Source of the DNA: Gnetum montanum
Taxonomy: Eukaryota > Streptophyta > Gnetopsida > Gnetales > Gnetaceae
Assembly: GCA_015680685.1 (NCBI GenBank)
Contig: MNCI01008330.1
Span: 122,065-186,064 of the forward strand
DNA length: 64,000 bases
Direction: 5' to 3'
Shown here: piece by piece, positions 10,459 through 21,850 of the stretch
How the letters are laid out: each line of letters opens with the position of its first letter
How positions within the stretch are numbered: position 1 is the stretch's first letter
Translations under genes and position numbers: made by a program
The notes under the pieces: model-generated
Databases searched by the model: none
The model's input: only the letters and a program-made list of their open reading frames with translations
What the model was told of the DNA's origin: nothing

Positions 10459-12912
10459 TTCTCATTTCCTTGAACGAAAAGGCTGTGATGTCATCTTATG
10501 CTAGTTTTGTGGAATGGGAGAAGTTGAGTGGTTTGGCCCCTGATGATGAATGGTGTTATGGTGTTAGTATGGACAGTGGTGCAGTTTTGACTATAGAAGG
10601 TGCAGGGGAGGATGTACGAGGAGGGAACTTAAGGACAAATGGTTGCTGCAGTGTCTTTTTTGCCGTTGTTAGTGTCACTATGCTACATTGAGGTATACGA
10701 ATCAATTTCATCTAGAACCAATTTCATATAGAACCAATTTCCCCTAATCAATCATCCATTGAATGTCATCTTTTAAGGCCAGACAATAATCCATGTTGTG
10801 AAGACAAAGTTGGTGGTAGTCATAGAACTGCTCTAGCCTGAAGTTCTTAGGAACTGGAGGCTCATTGGGCATAGCCAACAAGGGGTTCCCAAGGAGTTCG
10901 CAATACCACTGATGTGTTTGGTCACCTCCTTTAACATCTACTTATGTTGAATGTACCCTACCCCTAGCAATTTCTTTAGATGTTCTAAAGGCTTGAAAAG
11001 TAGCAGGGTGTACTTGGAGTGATATTTACGCTTGAAGTTGGGCTTAGGCGAGGTGGGTGCTTCAGGTGCCAACGTGGAGGGTTGGGCAACGTTGCTTGGG
11101 CTAGGCATGGGGTTAGTTGGTGTTGTGGCCACTTTCTTTTTATTTTTGTTGTTGGGCTTGGCCTTGTTTGCCATGGTGGCCACCATGTCCATTGCGGCCT
11201 TGCCCTTTCCTTTATCCTTTTTAGTATGTTCATTTTTATATGCAACATAGGCCAGATCCCTACTAGCTTTGACTGCATCTTGAATGCTTTTTGTCTGTGC
11301 AAAAAATTGACTGAGGGAGCACTTGGCTAGGTAATACAACTTGGATTTAATGAAATCATTCACTGCCCCCTTGAAGATGGCCAGCAAGTGGGCCTCCGCG
11401 ATAGGCTCACGAATCTCATTCAAGGTGGCACTCCATTGCTATATAAACCTCTACACCAAATCTAGTGGATCTTGCTTAACTCCCATTAACTAATCTAGTG
11501 TGAGTTCGAGCTTCAATTTATACTTGAAGTGAGTCACAAACTCAGTCAGCAACTCCTCTAGTGTTGAGATGGAGGTGCGTGGGAGTGTGTGGTACCAGTC
11601 TAAATCTTTGCCTGTCAGAGACATAGCAAAGATGTGAATGATGGTGTGCGGCCATTATTACAACAACAAAGATTCAGATCTAAATGTGACCAAATGTGCA
11701 TTCAGGTCATCCTCCACATTGTATTTCATAAATTTTGAAAGAGGCATCCTAGGAGGCAGTGTAACCATAGGGACCGCCAGGATGATGGGGTCGTCATGGT
11801 AGAAATCCATAATATGCACCATATCAGAATTGGAGGCTTTGAGGCACCTAACCTCTTTGGTAAGGATCTGGATAAGTTGAAATGCTTGATCCAGACTCAG
11901 GGACACCACAGATGATTATGGGGTTGCAGGGGAAACCATTGTTTGTGGCATAGTGAGGGTAGCAGCTTGGCTCACAAGGGGGGCTGTTGGGGCTGACCTT
12001 GCAAAGGGTGCTACTGGTGTGGTCCACCACCCAGTGGGTTGTGCTGCTGGAGTGGTTGCTTCTAGTGGTGTTGCAGGGTTGGTCATTTGCAGGATTGATG
12101 GAATGGGCCACAATTCCGCACTTGGTTGCGATACTTGCAGGACTTGGTATGTTTGTTGGTAAGGGTATTACGACATTTGGTGGGGCTGTGAGGCAGGGAG
12201 CAAAGTGACTAGGGTCCACCACATGGTTGGGGTTGGACTTGTCGTTGATGGTGAAATAGATGCAGAAAATGAGATAGGAGCGGAGGCTCCAGGCAACTGT
12301 GAAGTAGACGCGGTGTGTATGTAGGGCAACATGGGCATAACTGATGCCTTGTATGAGGATGGGACGGAATGGGGGGGAGAGTGCCTATGTACGAAACTGA
12401 GGGAGGCACCTATTAATACATTGAGGGTGAAGGATGGCTACCCATTGCTAATGAAAGCATATATTGAGGTAGATTTGTGGTTATCACAAAGGGAGCCATT
12501 GTGAAAAGGGGGTTTGACTTGAAGGCCATGGCAAAAGGGATGGTCATAGGGTAAGTTTGGCCATTCCCCTTGGACTGGGAGTCTAGATCTTCCTGCCCAT
12601 CCTAGGCCTAGTGATGGCACCACACCAATCCACTGAAACATCAGGGTTAGGAACAAAATCCCTCCCACTCCAATAAAGGAGCTCGAAACTGCACTTTTGC
12701 TTGAGTTCTTGGCGATCCAGGGGAAAATCTACCTAGATCTTGGCGTAGATAAAGTTGTGATGCTCTGCATTTTATGCCAAGAACTCGGGTGACAAGTGTC
12801 GAATCCTAAGGGATTGGTGTGGTGCCATCACCAGGCAAGGTGGCTACTCAGCACCCATGGTGCTCTGAGCCAAGAAAGAAGCCTCAAGGCTTGAGGTAGA
12901 AATAGTGGTCAT
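10459..12912 (-). pseudogene. Element T gag polyprotein
   Basis: Structural capsid/nucleocapsid protein. The first ATG is at 12912 (MTTISTSSLEASFLAQ), 240 bp inside the presumed primer site. A Pro/Ser/Thr-rich region follows (12400-11900). LDQAFQLIQILTKEVRCL is at about 11860-11906. The capsid domain of the retrotransposon gag family is at about 11610-11330, with DWYHTLPRTSISTLEELLTEF, then LDLV, a stop, RFI and LNEIREPIAEAHLLAIFKG. A Lys-rich tail (KNEHTKKDKGKGKAAMD) lies near 11230. The stretch 10700-10460 ends in DITAFSFKEMRSASDR, resembling the block just before protease in such elements. I see no clear CCHC knuckle. At least six stops or frameshifts are present. Confidence 0.82.
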
Positions 12913-13146
12913 TGTTGGAATCATCTTACGTACTGAAAAAAGGGAAAATCACAAACTAGAAAACATGGAAATCAAGAGGAGATCGAAGGCTTTTTTTCCT
13001 GCTAGATTCCAAAGGAACCATCATCGTGACCAATCTGCACCACACGATGTGTAAACAACCACAAAAGGGTGTAATGTTTACGCTATTTTGTGATGGGATA
13101 CAAAGAGCATGCAGGACTACCGTAGGTCATAGAAAAGGCATCAAAA

Positions 13147-13166
13147 GGACCTCCTTCTAGTGCCAA
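13147..13166 (-). promoter_or_regulatory. Candidate primer-binding site of element T
   Basis: On the minus strand TTTTTGGCACTAGAAGG starts with the TGG expected for pairing with a tRNA CCA end. It sits about 5 bp inside a TG...-type LTR end (plus-strand TGTAGCAACC from 13171) and 235 bp upstream of the gag ATG. I cannot name the tRNA with confidence. Confidence 0.5.
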
Positions 13167-13589
13167 AAACTGTAGCAACCAAAAAGCTCAGTGGTTGGAA
13201 CACCAAGAGGTTGGTGGGTGAACAGTTTAACCCCAGATCTATGTGAGGGCTGTGCTAGAGAAGAACAGAAACGGGGCACCCTGAACAGTCTAGTCAATCA
13301 AATAGGGACTTAGTCAGTGTATCTTAACCTTATGTAAACATCATTTTGAAAGCAAAACATGTGAGGTAGATTGATGATCAATAAATGTAGAATGGAGAAA
13401 ATAATGTAAAACAATGATAATAATAAAGAAATAGCAAAAAAAACTCAGGTGAGAAAATGCACCACCACAAGGTTGCAGATTTGATTATTTGCCTTGTTTG
13501 AAAGGTATCCAATAGGTCATGCAACGTTGAAGACACACAGAGAACTCAAGGGTAACTAGAATTCTCAAGGGAAATGCCAACTATGCTTT

Positions 13590-13745
13590 TTGGAGGCCAA
13601 CTTAAAAGCCAACTACAACAAGAAGCCAACTATGTTTACCAAGAAGCCAATCAAGAAGCCAACTAGCCAATGCAAAAAGCCAACAAGCCAACTACTCTTG
13701 TTAATGAAAAAATGCCAACTCTTTCAACTAAAAAGCCAATCCTTT
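13590..13745. repeat. Short interspersed AAGCCAAC repeat
   Basis: The word AAGCCAAC/AAGCCAAT occurs about ten times within 150 bp with irregular spacing (for example 13600, 13622, 13646, 13656, 13676, 13684, 13731). It makes a low-complexity Lys-Pro-rich reading on the plus strand that I do not consider a gene. Confidence 0.6.
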
Positions 13746-14126
13746 GAGCATTATTTGCTAGGGTATTTATAGGACCAGGAGCAAGCAAGAAATGGGGCTT
13801 GGATGCCACGTGTCCTAGACTCCACAAGATGCTAACATGCCTGTACCATGTAGGTGTGTGATGCTGGACATGCACTTGGCTACGCTGTGACTATACCTCT
13901 GGGACTACATGTGCCAAGATCAATGTTCTAACAATGCAAAAAATGGAGCTTACGCTCTAGGACTACATCTTCCTTGCTCTTACGAGCAGGGTCAAGTGTA
14001 GGAACAATGTTTTGGGGGCTAACCAAGGGGTGTGCAAAATGGAGTGAAATTGCTAATTCTGCCAAGGAGATGCCAGAATGAGGAAGATTGTTGTCAACAA
14101 GTTCTAGAACTACCCAGAGACGTCTT

Positions 14127-14144
14127 GATGCTTTCATACCAATG
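14127..14144 (-). promoter_or_regulatory. Initiator-Met-type primer-binding-site remnant
   Basis: The minus strand reads CATTGGTATGAAAGCATC, close to the TTGGTATCAGAGC used by many plant Copia elements. It is preceded by CACAA, which would be an LTR end. No Copia gag follows to the left, so this is at best the relic of a small or truncated element. Confidence 0.35.
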
Positions 14145-14195
14145 TTGTGCTACTCATGTTATTGAGTTCATTGGCATAGCATAAGTGGCTGCTTT

Positions 14196-14738
14196 CTACA
14201 CTGTGCTACGCTATGTAGCGTAGCATAGTGTAGCCACTGGTTTTGACTAGAACTTGTGTTTAAGCTAAAACATTTTTCTAATGCTTAGTCATGCTAACAA
14301 CTACAACTTTTATCTTTTGTGTTGGGAAGCCTTTGGACTTGCTAAACTCATGCCTGAAACACCCTTTCTATTTTTGCATTGTTGCTACACTATGTAGTGT
14401 AGCACAGCATAGTGGACAGCGTATCCTACTTTTTCATTCAATCCACCATTCTCTAGCAAGAAACTTTGCTCAAGGCTTTGTGCTAAACAAGGCAACCGGT
14501 TTTGGAGGCCGGAGTGTTTTCCAAGTATAACTTTCTTATTGGAATCATTTGGCAAGTTGGGCCGTTCTACTTCTTCTTTGCTACACTGTGCTACGCTACA
14601 TAGCATAGCATAGCATAGCATCCTGCATTGACCAAATCTTCAACTTGTTTTACCATCATTCCATCAATTCTCACTTGGATGATTGAGTAACTGTCTTTCG
14701 AGGGTTGCTACGCTGCATAGCGTAGCGTAGTGTAGCAA
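14196..14738. repeat. Series of four hairpins built from GCTACGCTA / TAGCGTAGC
   Basis: Hairpin 1 at 14196-14233 has 18-bp arms with one mismatch around a 2-bp centre. Hairpin 2 at 14383-14404 has perfect 10-bp arms. Hairpin 3 at 14580-14616 is less perfect and ends in TAGCA repeats. Hairpin 4 at 14705-14738 has outer arms TTGCTACGCT/AGTGTAGCAA. They are spaced about 125-195 bp apart. The same words occur singly near 3650, 3860, 4250, 4757, 6855 and 9281, tying this stretch to the region of the spliced gene. Confidence 0.75.
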
Positions 14739-14989
14739 ACTTCTTCACTACAAAACTTTCCAAACTACTTTGCTTATCCCAAACACTTTCAGCAACTCCT
14801 AGCATAGTTTCTAAGTAGACTGTCAATCGGGTGAATTTTCTAGGTGGGCAGGCCAGAGAGTCCATCAGGCCTATCAACTCTGGAGATATAAAACTTGCCA
14901 AACTAGACAATCTAATCTTAGTGCCTACATTTTCCTGCTAAACTATCATGATGCTGCACTTGTGGAAGTCCTTGCCCAAATTCCAAGGT

Positions 14990-16426
14990 CCTGGTGAGGC
15001 ATGAAGGTCTTGAAATTTTATGGTGTTTCACTTATGATGTATTCTTTTTCATTTAGATAGATGCATTCAAGGCATTATATTTTGTTATTCAAGCATTTGA
15101 TTTTTGTAATTTCTTCACCATTGGGTTTTTTGATAATGCAAAAATTACTCTTGAAATTGACATTATTTCCTCCATTAGAGACTTGTGAAACAAAGATGAG
15201 AGGGTTGGAAAGATTAGGAACATAATACATACTAGAAATGCTGACCTTTTCCCATTATTTAATTTAACTACACAATCTTCTATTCCTTCTATGACTAAGT
15301 ATTTTCTATCTTCAATTTTGATGTTGCCAAGACTATTGTTTATTTTGTAATTTAGAAGATAATTTTTTTAGGAAGTCATGTGATTGGAGCATCCACTATC
15401 CACAATTCAAGAATCTTGCTTTATTTCTTTAACTAAATTGAAGACTACATAATTTTTTGGCTCTTCTTCTTGAGTATCCTTTTGAGATGATGAGGGAGTA
15501 ACTTGTTCTATTTGTAAAGTTTATCCATGTATTATTTCAAAATTGATTCTAGTACAACATTGATCGATAGTATAACCCTTTCTTTTATAGAAGTTGAAAT
15601 ATGGTATTGAGTCTTGATCCTATCTATCTTCTAAATTGATTTCATCTACCTCTTCCTCTTTCTCTTGTATTTTGACCACATTTTCTTCTAAGTTTGTTTC
15701 TTGATCTCTATTCTAATAATTGAATCATTTCCTCCCTATGAATCTTCTTTGTCTACCTCTTCCTCTTTGTTTAGATATGTAGGCTTGATCATTTTCACTA
15801 TATTATTTATTATTCTTCATAATGTACAAGGTTCTAACTTGGAAAACTAATTCGTTGATACTAAGCATGTTGAAGTCCTTTAAAAGAGTAATGTTTTTCA
15901 TTATGTTTTCAAATCTTGGATCTATGTAAAGATCTTGAATAACTTTGTGAACCTTTTGCCTATTGGTATATCCACAACCATATTCATTTATTTGTCATAA
16001 GCGATCATACATTCTAATATAGAAGCCTTTAACACTTTCATTTCTTCCAATTTCCAAGTTATCAGATTTTTGTTTGTAGATTCGTTGCTATAGCTGTTGA
16101 TTTTCCAAGTTTCCCTTATATTATAATTGGAGATTATCCCATAATTCTTTAGCAATAATATGACGACTGTATTTGCTAGAAATAGCTTATGAGATACTAG
16201 ACAATAGCATCATGAGAACCAAATTGTTATTCTTCTTCTTTGTTTCATATTCTACAATTTGCAATATGGTGAAATCTTCAAAATCATGGATGAATTTGAA
16301 ACTTGGTTCAAGTAATTTTCAATAGTTATTATATTCAAGAAGGCTTTTCATCATCCTTGTCCATAGGCTGAAATCTTAAGAGCCATTAAAGATTATGGAG
16401 CATCTAGCTATGTCTTTTATGCTCAT
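14990..16426 (-). pseudogene. Copia-1 gag and protease
   Basis: Gag of the UBN2 type followed by aspartic protease. The minus-strand reading starts MSIKDIARCSIIFNGS at 16426, only 14 bp inside the primer site. It contains HIIAKELWDNL (the UBN2 'A..LW..L' block), ESVKGFYIRM, QISKQRGRGRQRR-like basic sequence (about 15750) and the protease active site IVDSGCSNHMTS (about 15372-15407, D-S-G intact). A remnant of the region before integrase extends to about 15000. The sequence is very AT-rich and holds more than ten stops. The usual CCHC knuckle is not clear. Confidence 0.82.
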
Positions 16427-16439
16427 TTTTATATGTGAA

Positions 16440-16458
16440 CCTACGATTCTAATACCAA
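16440..16458 (-). promoter_or_regulatory. Copia-1 primer-binding site (initiator Met tRNA type)
   Basis: The minus strand reads TTGGTATTAGAATCGTAGG one base inside the LTR end, close to the TTGGTATCAGAGC typical of plant Copia elements. Confidence 0.8.
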
Positions 16459-16459
16459 G

Positions 16460-17721
16460 TGAAGGAATTTCAAGTAGCAAAGCAATTGCTTAGTTATATT
16501 GAGTTCACAAAGAATCAATTGATAAAATTTGTATTTTTGGAAATATTAGGAATTTATCTTCAATTTTGAAAAAGTAATTCCTACAAAAGATACACAAAAG
16601 CTAAGGTTATGTTATGTTCTTTTTAATCTTTCAAAAATTATGATAATTCTGGTAGTGCAAGTTTGAGAGATGATAACTCAAAATTTGTTAATTTTTGTAT
16701 GATTACATTTTAGTGAAACCTTATCACAAATATTAGCTTTCAAACAAATCTAATGTCACATCAAATTATTGTGTTATAAGGGATAAATGATCTAATCATT
16801 GATCATTATTCATTTTGGTAAAAAATTTAGGATTTAGAAAATTTTCCAAATTATAAAGCTAATTTCTCCTGAACTACAATAGATATTGAATTAACATTTT
16901 AGCTACATGTAGCCACATATTCAAACTTTCTAATAAATGTATAATCACTACAAAATGTTGTAAAATAATAAAGATATGATCAAAATAATGAATATCCATA
17001 ATTCTAACTATTCATAATTTGCCAAATAATGAATGTTGATGAATTAATGAATTGATGAAAGATTGATAAAGTGATGATGAAATAGTCAAATTATTGCTAA
17101 AATTATATTGATGATTCCATGATAAAAATTTCAAAGAGATGCCTTGGATATATATATGTGACAAGTGAGGAAAAGTTTACTAAAAATAATACAATATAGC
17201 CCCAATGATAGAAAAACCTTAAAAATTATATATATATGGATTGGGATCAAAATAACATTATAACTTCTCATCAATCTAGAAGTTTCCTATATTTTATTAA
17301 AATAAACTCCTATTGTATAATAAAAATAAAAAATTAATCTTCTACTCTAAAAGACCAACAAATTGTATGGTGAAGCAACAACTCAAAAATACCAATGAAA
17401 ATAAATTGCAAACTTAGCCAAGAGAGGAGGAGAAGCTCTTATATAATAGAAACCTAGAAATCAAAGATAATTTTGAGCTTTTCCCCTTAGATATTTATAG
17501 TTTTTAGGTTTGTAACAAAAGTTGTATGATGTTGTATAGGATGAGGTAGTAGAGCACATGAAATAGTGACAATAATACATCACCACTCATCAAAATAAGC
17601 CAAAACTATAGGTTTACATGCACAAAAATAACTTTATACATTTAGGTTTACATGCACAAAAATAACTTTATACATTTAGGTTTACAAAAGTATTTAAAAA
17701 TCACCACTAGATATCTCATCA
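16460..17721 (-). mobile_element. Copia-1 5' LTR
   Basis: On the plus strand it runs from TGAAGGAATTTC to ATATCTCATCA, giving TG...CA ends with a short imperfect inverted repeat (TGATGAG/TGAAGGA). Length is 1262 bp. The inner end is fixed by the primer site, the outer end by comparison with the related LTR ending at 51657. It contains a 34-bp direct tandem duplication. Confidence 0.75.
17610..17677 (+). repeat. 34-bp perfect tandem duplication in the Copia-1 LTR
   Basis: The unit beginning AGGTTTACATGCACAAAAAT occurs twice in direct succession (17610-17643 and 17644-17677) without a mismatch, in contrast to the generally aged sequence around it. The related LTR at 51570-51610 has one copy. 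Confidence 0.95.
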
Positions 17722-20591
17722 TTCTTCCATGACTAAATTATGCTAGTCCCTTAGCTTACAATAACAAATATTAAACTAGACATGACTTGACTTATGTTTG
17801 ATATTGACCAGTTACAACAAGATATGACACAAGACATAACATCAACTTCCCACCTAAAGAAGAAGCATAAGAAGGTGGTGGTTATGGTGAAGTAACTCTT
17901 GGCATGTTTGATGTGTACTAAAGGTATAGTAGATATCTTTAAAATTATTCTTCTAAGCTTAACACCCTTTCTTGAAGAATCCTACTTTGGTTTCGCATCA
18001 ATCCTTGGTCCTATAATTGTAGATGACATAGTTTCTTTCTCTCTTGTTTGCATTGCTTATGATACCAACTTACTTACATGAGCTCATGTTGCATGAGTTC
18101 CAACCTTCTCTTAGACATTCTTTGGATCAATGAACTACCAATGAATCATTTGACTTTGCACCTAGTGGTTGTTACTATACATGTCCCTCACTTGATATTT
18201 GGTGAATGAAATCTATGACCTCTAAATCTTCTTAGTTAGGGAGGTTTAGTTGGAATACGTTTAATTGTTAGTTTGAGTGTTACTTTTAGTTCAACTAGTT
18301 CTAGGATGGAAGCCAAAGGTTCTTCACGTTTCTTTAATCGTGATCTTTAATGCATGAAACACAATTTTTTTAACCTGATTTGCTATGAAAAATGCAAAAG
18401 AATCATTTAAGTTCCTTGAGATTCTATACATCCATCACAAAAAAATACATGTGAAACATTATCACAATTGAGATTCTAACGCATGCAAATATGAAAAATG
18501 TGAGAGAAAATTACTTTTTAAAAAATCATACCTAATTTTGTCCCTCTTCCCCATGACTAAGGTACAAGATAGTTGGCTTGAACAAGGAGAGCAAGCTTTA
18601 CCACCAAAGAACAAAGGCACAATGATAAAATACACTACAAGATAAAGTTCTAAACATTAATTAGTGATGAAAAATTATAAGAATTTAGTTATTTGGATGA
18701 TCAACAATGAAGAATGAGAGAAAATTGATTTTAAAAATAAAGAGAAAATAACAAAAATCAAGACAAAATGATGAGAGAATTAGACAAAATGAAAAACAAA
18801 TAAAAAAATATGGTAAAAGACTAGAAAACTAGGGAAAACAGGAAAAAACCAGGAAATTGGAGAAAACGATGAAAATGCAAGAAAAAGTGGCAAAAGCCTA
18901 AGGAAAATGACCCAAAAAATGAAAGATGACAATAAAAAAAAAAGGGGAAAACAGAAAAATGGGAGAAACCTGATTTTTGAATGCAACAAAATGTGAAGAA
19001 AATAGATAAAAAATAAAATGTAACCTATTTTTTCATTTAATATATAAAATATATATTTATTTTTTATAATAATAAAAAAATAAGAAAATCAAATTAATAT
19101 AAAAAAAATAAATATAAACATGGTTCAAGAGGGAAGAGTGGCTTGCATGTGGTGGGGAGAGGAAGGATAGGTGGCACACCGTAGTGAGAAGAGATATGCG
19201 TTCTTTTGTTTTTTATATTTTTAACATATATTTTTTAATTTATATATTACCTTTTTAAAAAAACATAGATAGTGCGACACCGCACTTGCACTTTTAAAAA
19301 AATTTTAAATTAATTTTAATTTTTTATTATTATATGTATTCTATTTTATTATTATGATTTTAAGCACATGCAACCCACGAGTGGTGTACACATGCACAAA
19401 TTAGTTTTTTAAAAAATAAATATGGGGAAATATCAAAAAAGCACCACGAAAAGGTAAAAGTAACACCTTAAAAATTACATAAAAAGAAAATAAAAACTAA
19501 AAATACCATCATGGTCACCTAAATTCCCAAATCAAGGTGCACAAAGTCTATACGAAAATTTCTCAATACATTTGATTATCATGCTTTTTGTTACTAAAAC
19601 TAAAACTAGTTTAGCTGTATATTTATAATATATATCTATTATTTGGTTGAAAGAATTTTATATATTTTACAAATTAATAAAATCTCAAATTGATTAATTG
19701 AGAATTGATATTTATACTGAAAACCGTTGATGTCAACATCAATAGTAATAAATAGTATCAATCTTCGAGAAAAATTAGATTCATTAAAAAAAAAAATCAA
19801 ATCTTTAAAAACCAAATAGAAAACAAAGAAGGATGTAACTCAGAGAAAGACCTATGAAATAAAAACATAGGGAAAATAGAAAAGATATAACCTAAAGATC
19901 TTTGTTTTATTCAGGAATATTGTTACCATTGAGGTAATAGGATCGTTCAAAAGATCTGGTAGTAAGTTTATTAACAATATTCTATTATTATTATTATTTG
20001 AAACACTTTTAAAAAAAATGAAAGAATACAGTTTAGACTACTTGCACGGTTGCTCAACTAATGGTACCATGAAAGCATTTGTCACATTGAAAATTACTAA
20101 TTTATATAACAATCTTCACACTAAGGAACCTGGTTTCACTGCAAAAAAAAAAAAAAAAAAGCAATAATTTTGTAAACCATGCATGCAATAATTTTCACAC
20201 TTTTTTTATTTTTTTTATAACATAATTTTCTTGCACATTTTAAAGATTGCAGAGTCCTTCATGTTGCAGACGCAAAATCATTTTCTCACATTTTTAAAAA
20301 AAAATTGTGATCTTAAAAGTGCAACATTACTGTACTTAATGTGGGCTCTAATAATTTTCTAGCATTTTCTTTATTATATTAAATCTGTTAACAACCATTT
20401 GAATGCCAAAGCGCTCACCACTGTTACGTCCTATTGTTTTGCTTGAGCAAATGTTTTGTTGTTTCACTTAAAACTTATCAAATTGTCTCCTACGGCAACT
20501 CATAGATATTACCATACTCATAAATTTGAGCATTATTCTTCAATTTCCAATCAGGAATGAAGAACCACAAATATTTGTTAAATTACACATC
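17722..20591. other. Unassigned AT-rich intergenic DNA
   Basis: No recognisable gene. A possible initiator-Met-type primer site lies on the minus strand at about 18060-18070 (TTGGTATCATAAGC), with MSSTIIGPRIDAK-like reading after it, so a small Copia relic may lie at 17900-18100. The stretch 18660-19010 is purine-rich low complexity (repeats of GAGAAAAT and GAAAA). There is a run of about 18 A at 20142-20160. Otherwise A/T tracts only. Confidence 0.5.
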
Positions 20592-20689
20592 AATCATCAA
20601 TATTGTAATCTTAGTTTATTGGGTTTGGCAATGGTAAAAAAATCATCAATATTGTAATCTTAGTTTATTGGGTTTGGCAATGGTAAAAA
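20592..20689 (+). repeat. 49-bp perfect tandem duplication
   Basis: The unit starting AATCATCAATATTGTAATCT and ending in GGCAATGGTAAAAA is present at 20592-20640 and 20641-20689 with no difference. It is a recent local duplication or an assembly duplication. Confidence 0.95.
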
Positions 20690-20699
20690 AGGCCATAGG

Positions 20700-21850
20700 A
20701 AATTAAGAAGTCCAAACTCTTAAAACAATGTGTGTGGCAATAACCATTGGGTGGTGGGAAATGTGGGCATTCATGGCTACCAGGTGGTGGAAGAGTTACG
20801 CGGGAGTTACATGCAGCAATAGAAATGGTGGCTATTTAGGGCAGCAGTTACCACAGAATGTGTGGCATTTTGGTAGTTACTATAGCGGCCTGCAAACGTG
20901 AGTAATGGCAACAAAACATGGTTGCCATCATAAATGCAGGTGATGGCTGAAACCGACAGGTTCATGCAGTGGTGGTGGCTGGTGTTACAGGGGTGCCACT
21001 TACTCCAACAGCCCAACATGTAGCTATAAATCAATGTCTCTGGCACACAATTTGAGAGGAGGCAGGGGCTCTTTCTATCGATCTTGAGGGGCCTTCTCTC
21101 TTCCCTGTCACCAAGGCAAACACTGCTCAAAGGAGGCGATGGTCTCTTTCTGTTCTTCTCTGGTCCAAAAACTAGAAACAACAGTTTCTCTTTCTTGAAA
21201 GGAGGATCTAGGGTCTCCATAGAAACTGGGGTAGAGCCTCTTCTCTGTTCTAGTCTGCACAATAAGTAGACAACTTCCTAGGACAAATGGTATCTTTTCA
21301 GTGGAGGTGGCTTCCTTGGGAGTTGGGAGTCTTTCCGGCAACTGTAGGAGGGTTCTCTCTCTTATTTCTATGTGCAACAATGTAGGCAACGTAGCCCATG
21401 CATAGGACGTGAGACATGCAATTTTCTTTGAGTTGGCAGCTTGTCTCAATGGTGCAAACATGGGTGGACAACCTTTCTCTCTACGATGGCATACAAAAGG
21501 TGGCAGATAGTAGCAAGCTTTGAGTGATTGTAGTTGTTTCCCTGTGGTGGGTAGTCTCTCTCTCTTTCTCCTCCTCCTCACTCCTTCTTTCTCTCTACAA
21601 TGGTGGCATTCTAGGCAATGCATGTGGCTGGCAAAATGGTGAACGATCTCTCTCATTTTCCTTTTGGCTCCTTGGCATGCAAGCAACCTTCCCCTCTCAC
21701 ATTGTACTAGCTACAACAATGGTGCCAGAGAGGCAGTACCTTTTCTCGATAGTCTCTCTCTCTTTCTCTCTCCCTTCCTCTTTCACGACAATCGTGGTCT
21801 TCCTGCCCAATAGTGAACACCATTGACCAACATTATCAGTGAGACTAGGG
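20700..21850 (+). other. GC-richer, CT-rich block with TATA box; possible LTR or promoter region
   Basis: The base composition changes sharply here. The left part (20760-20990) repeats words such as GGTGGCTA, GGCAGCAGTTAC and GTGGCATTTTGGTAGTTAC. The right part (21060-21790) repeats a loose unit of CTCTCTTTCTC plus ACAATGGTGGCA plus GGCAATGCA. Minus-strand frames of 151 and 192 codons exist (20807-21262, 21108-21686), but they overlap each other, are made of the repeated words and match no family I know. I therefore prefer a regulatory or LTR interpretation with transcription to the right. There is no matching partner in the window. Confidence 0.35.
21025..21031 (+). promoter_or_regulatory. 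TATA-box candidate in the CT-rich block
   Basis: AGCTATAAATCAATG is followed within 40-60 bp by a purine-rich then CT-rich leader, a layout seen in plant promoters and LTRs. There is no downstream gene to confirm it. Confidence 0.35.

Larger units (their letters stand above)
1..13170 (-). mobile_element. Element T: Tat-type Ty3/gypsy retrotransposon, internal region, left part cut by window edge
   Basis: On the minus strand the order is a candidate primer site (about 13150), gag (12912-10459), aspartic protease (10458-9401), a long interruption (9400-2761), then RT, RNase H, a second RNase H with the NNVAEYE signature, and integrase running off the left edge. A second, archaeal-type RNase H after the normal one is known for the Tat branch of plant Ty3/gypsy elements, which is why I place it there. 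All genes contain stops and frameshifts, so it is dead. Between protease and RT, where these domains are normally close together, sits a plus-strand spliced gene flanked by tandem repeats. This is either a nested insertion or an accessory gene. The 3' LTR lies outside the window. Confidence 0.8.
13171..14940 (-). mobile_element. Probable 5' LTR region of element T, possibly with other insertions
   Basis: The plus-strand sequence starting TGTAGCAACC at 13171 directly follows the candidate primer site, so a minus-strand 5' LTR should begin here. The far end is not resolved because the matching 3' LTR is outside the window. The interval contains a run of 'aagccaac' words (13590-13740), an initiator-Met-like primer site at 14127-14144, and four hairpins (14196-14738). 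There is no convincing long coding frame. The region may be a composite of two elements. Confidence 0.45.
14990..17721 (-). mobile_element. Copia-1: truncated Ty1/copia element with 5' LTR, gag and protease
   Basis: Minus-strand element: LTR 17721-16460, initiator-Met-type primer site 16458-16440, gag ATG at 16426, protease near 15390. The reading ends at about 15000, where it abuts the LTR-like DNA of element T. Integrase, RT, RNase H and 3' LTR are missing. There are numerous stops. Confidence 0.85.

Noticed and set aside
10938-11330. Several overlapping frames on both strands
   Set aside because: Only the minus-strand gag frame fits its neighbours; the others are shadows.
11848-12222. Separate Pro/Thr-rich minus-strand gene
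   Set aside because: It is the N-terminal linker part of element T gag in another frame, not a separate gene.
18780-18989. Phe/Leu-rich minus-strand frame resembling a membrane protein
   Set aside because: The plus strand is a GAAAA/AAATG low-complexity run; the hydrophobic reading is a composition effect.
21108-21686. 192-codon minus-strand frame, longest N-free short ORF in its area
   Set aside because: It overlaps another long frame, is built of CT-rich repeat words, and shows no domain.
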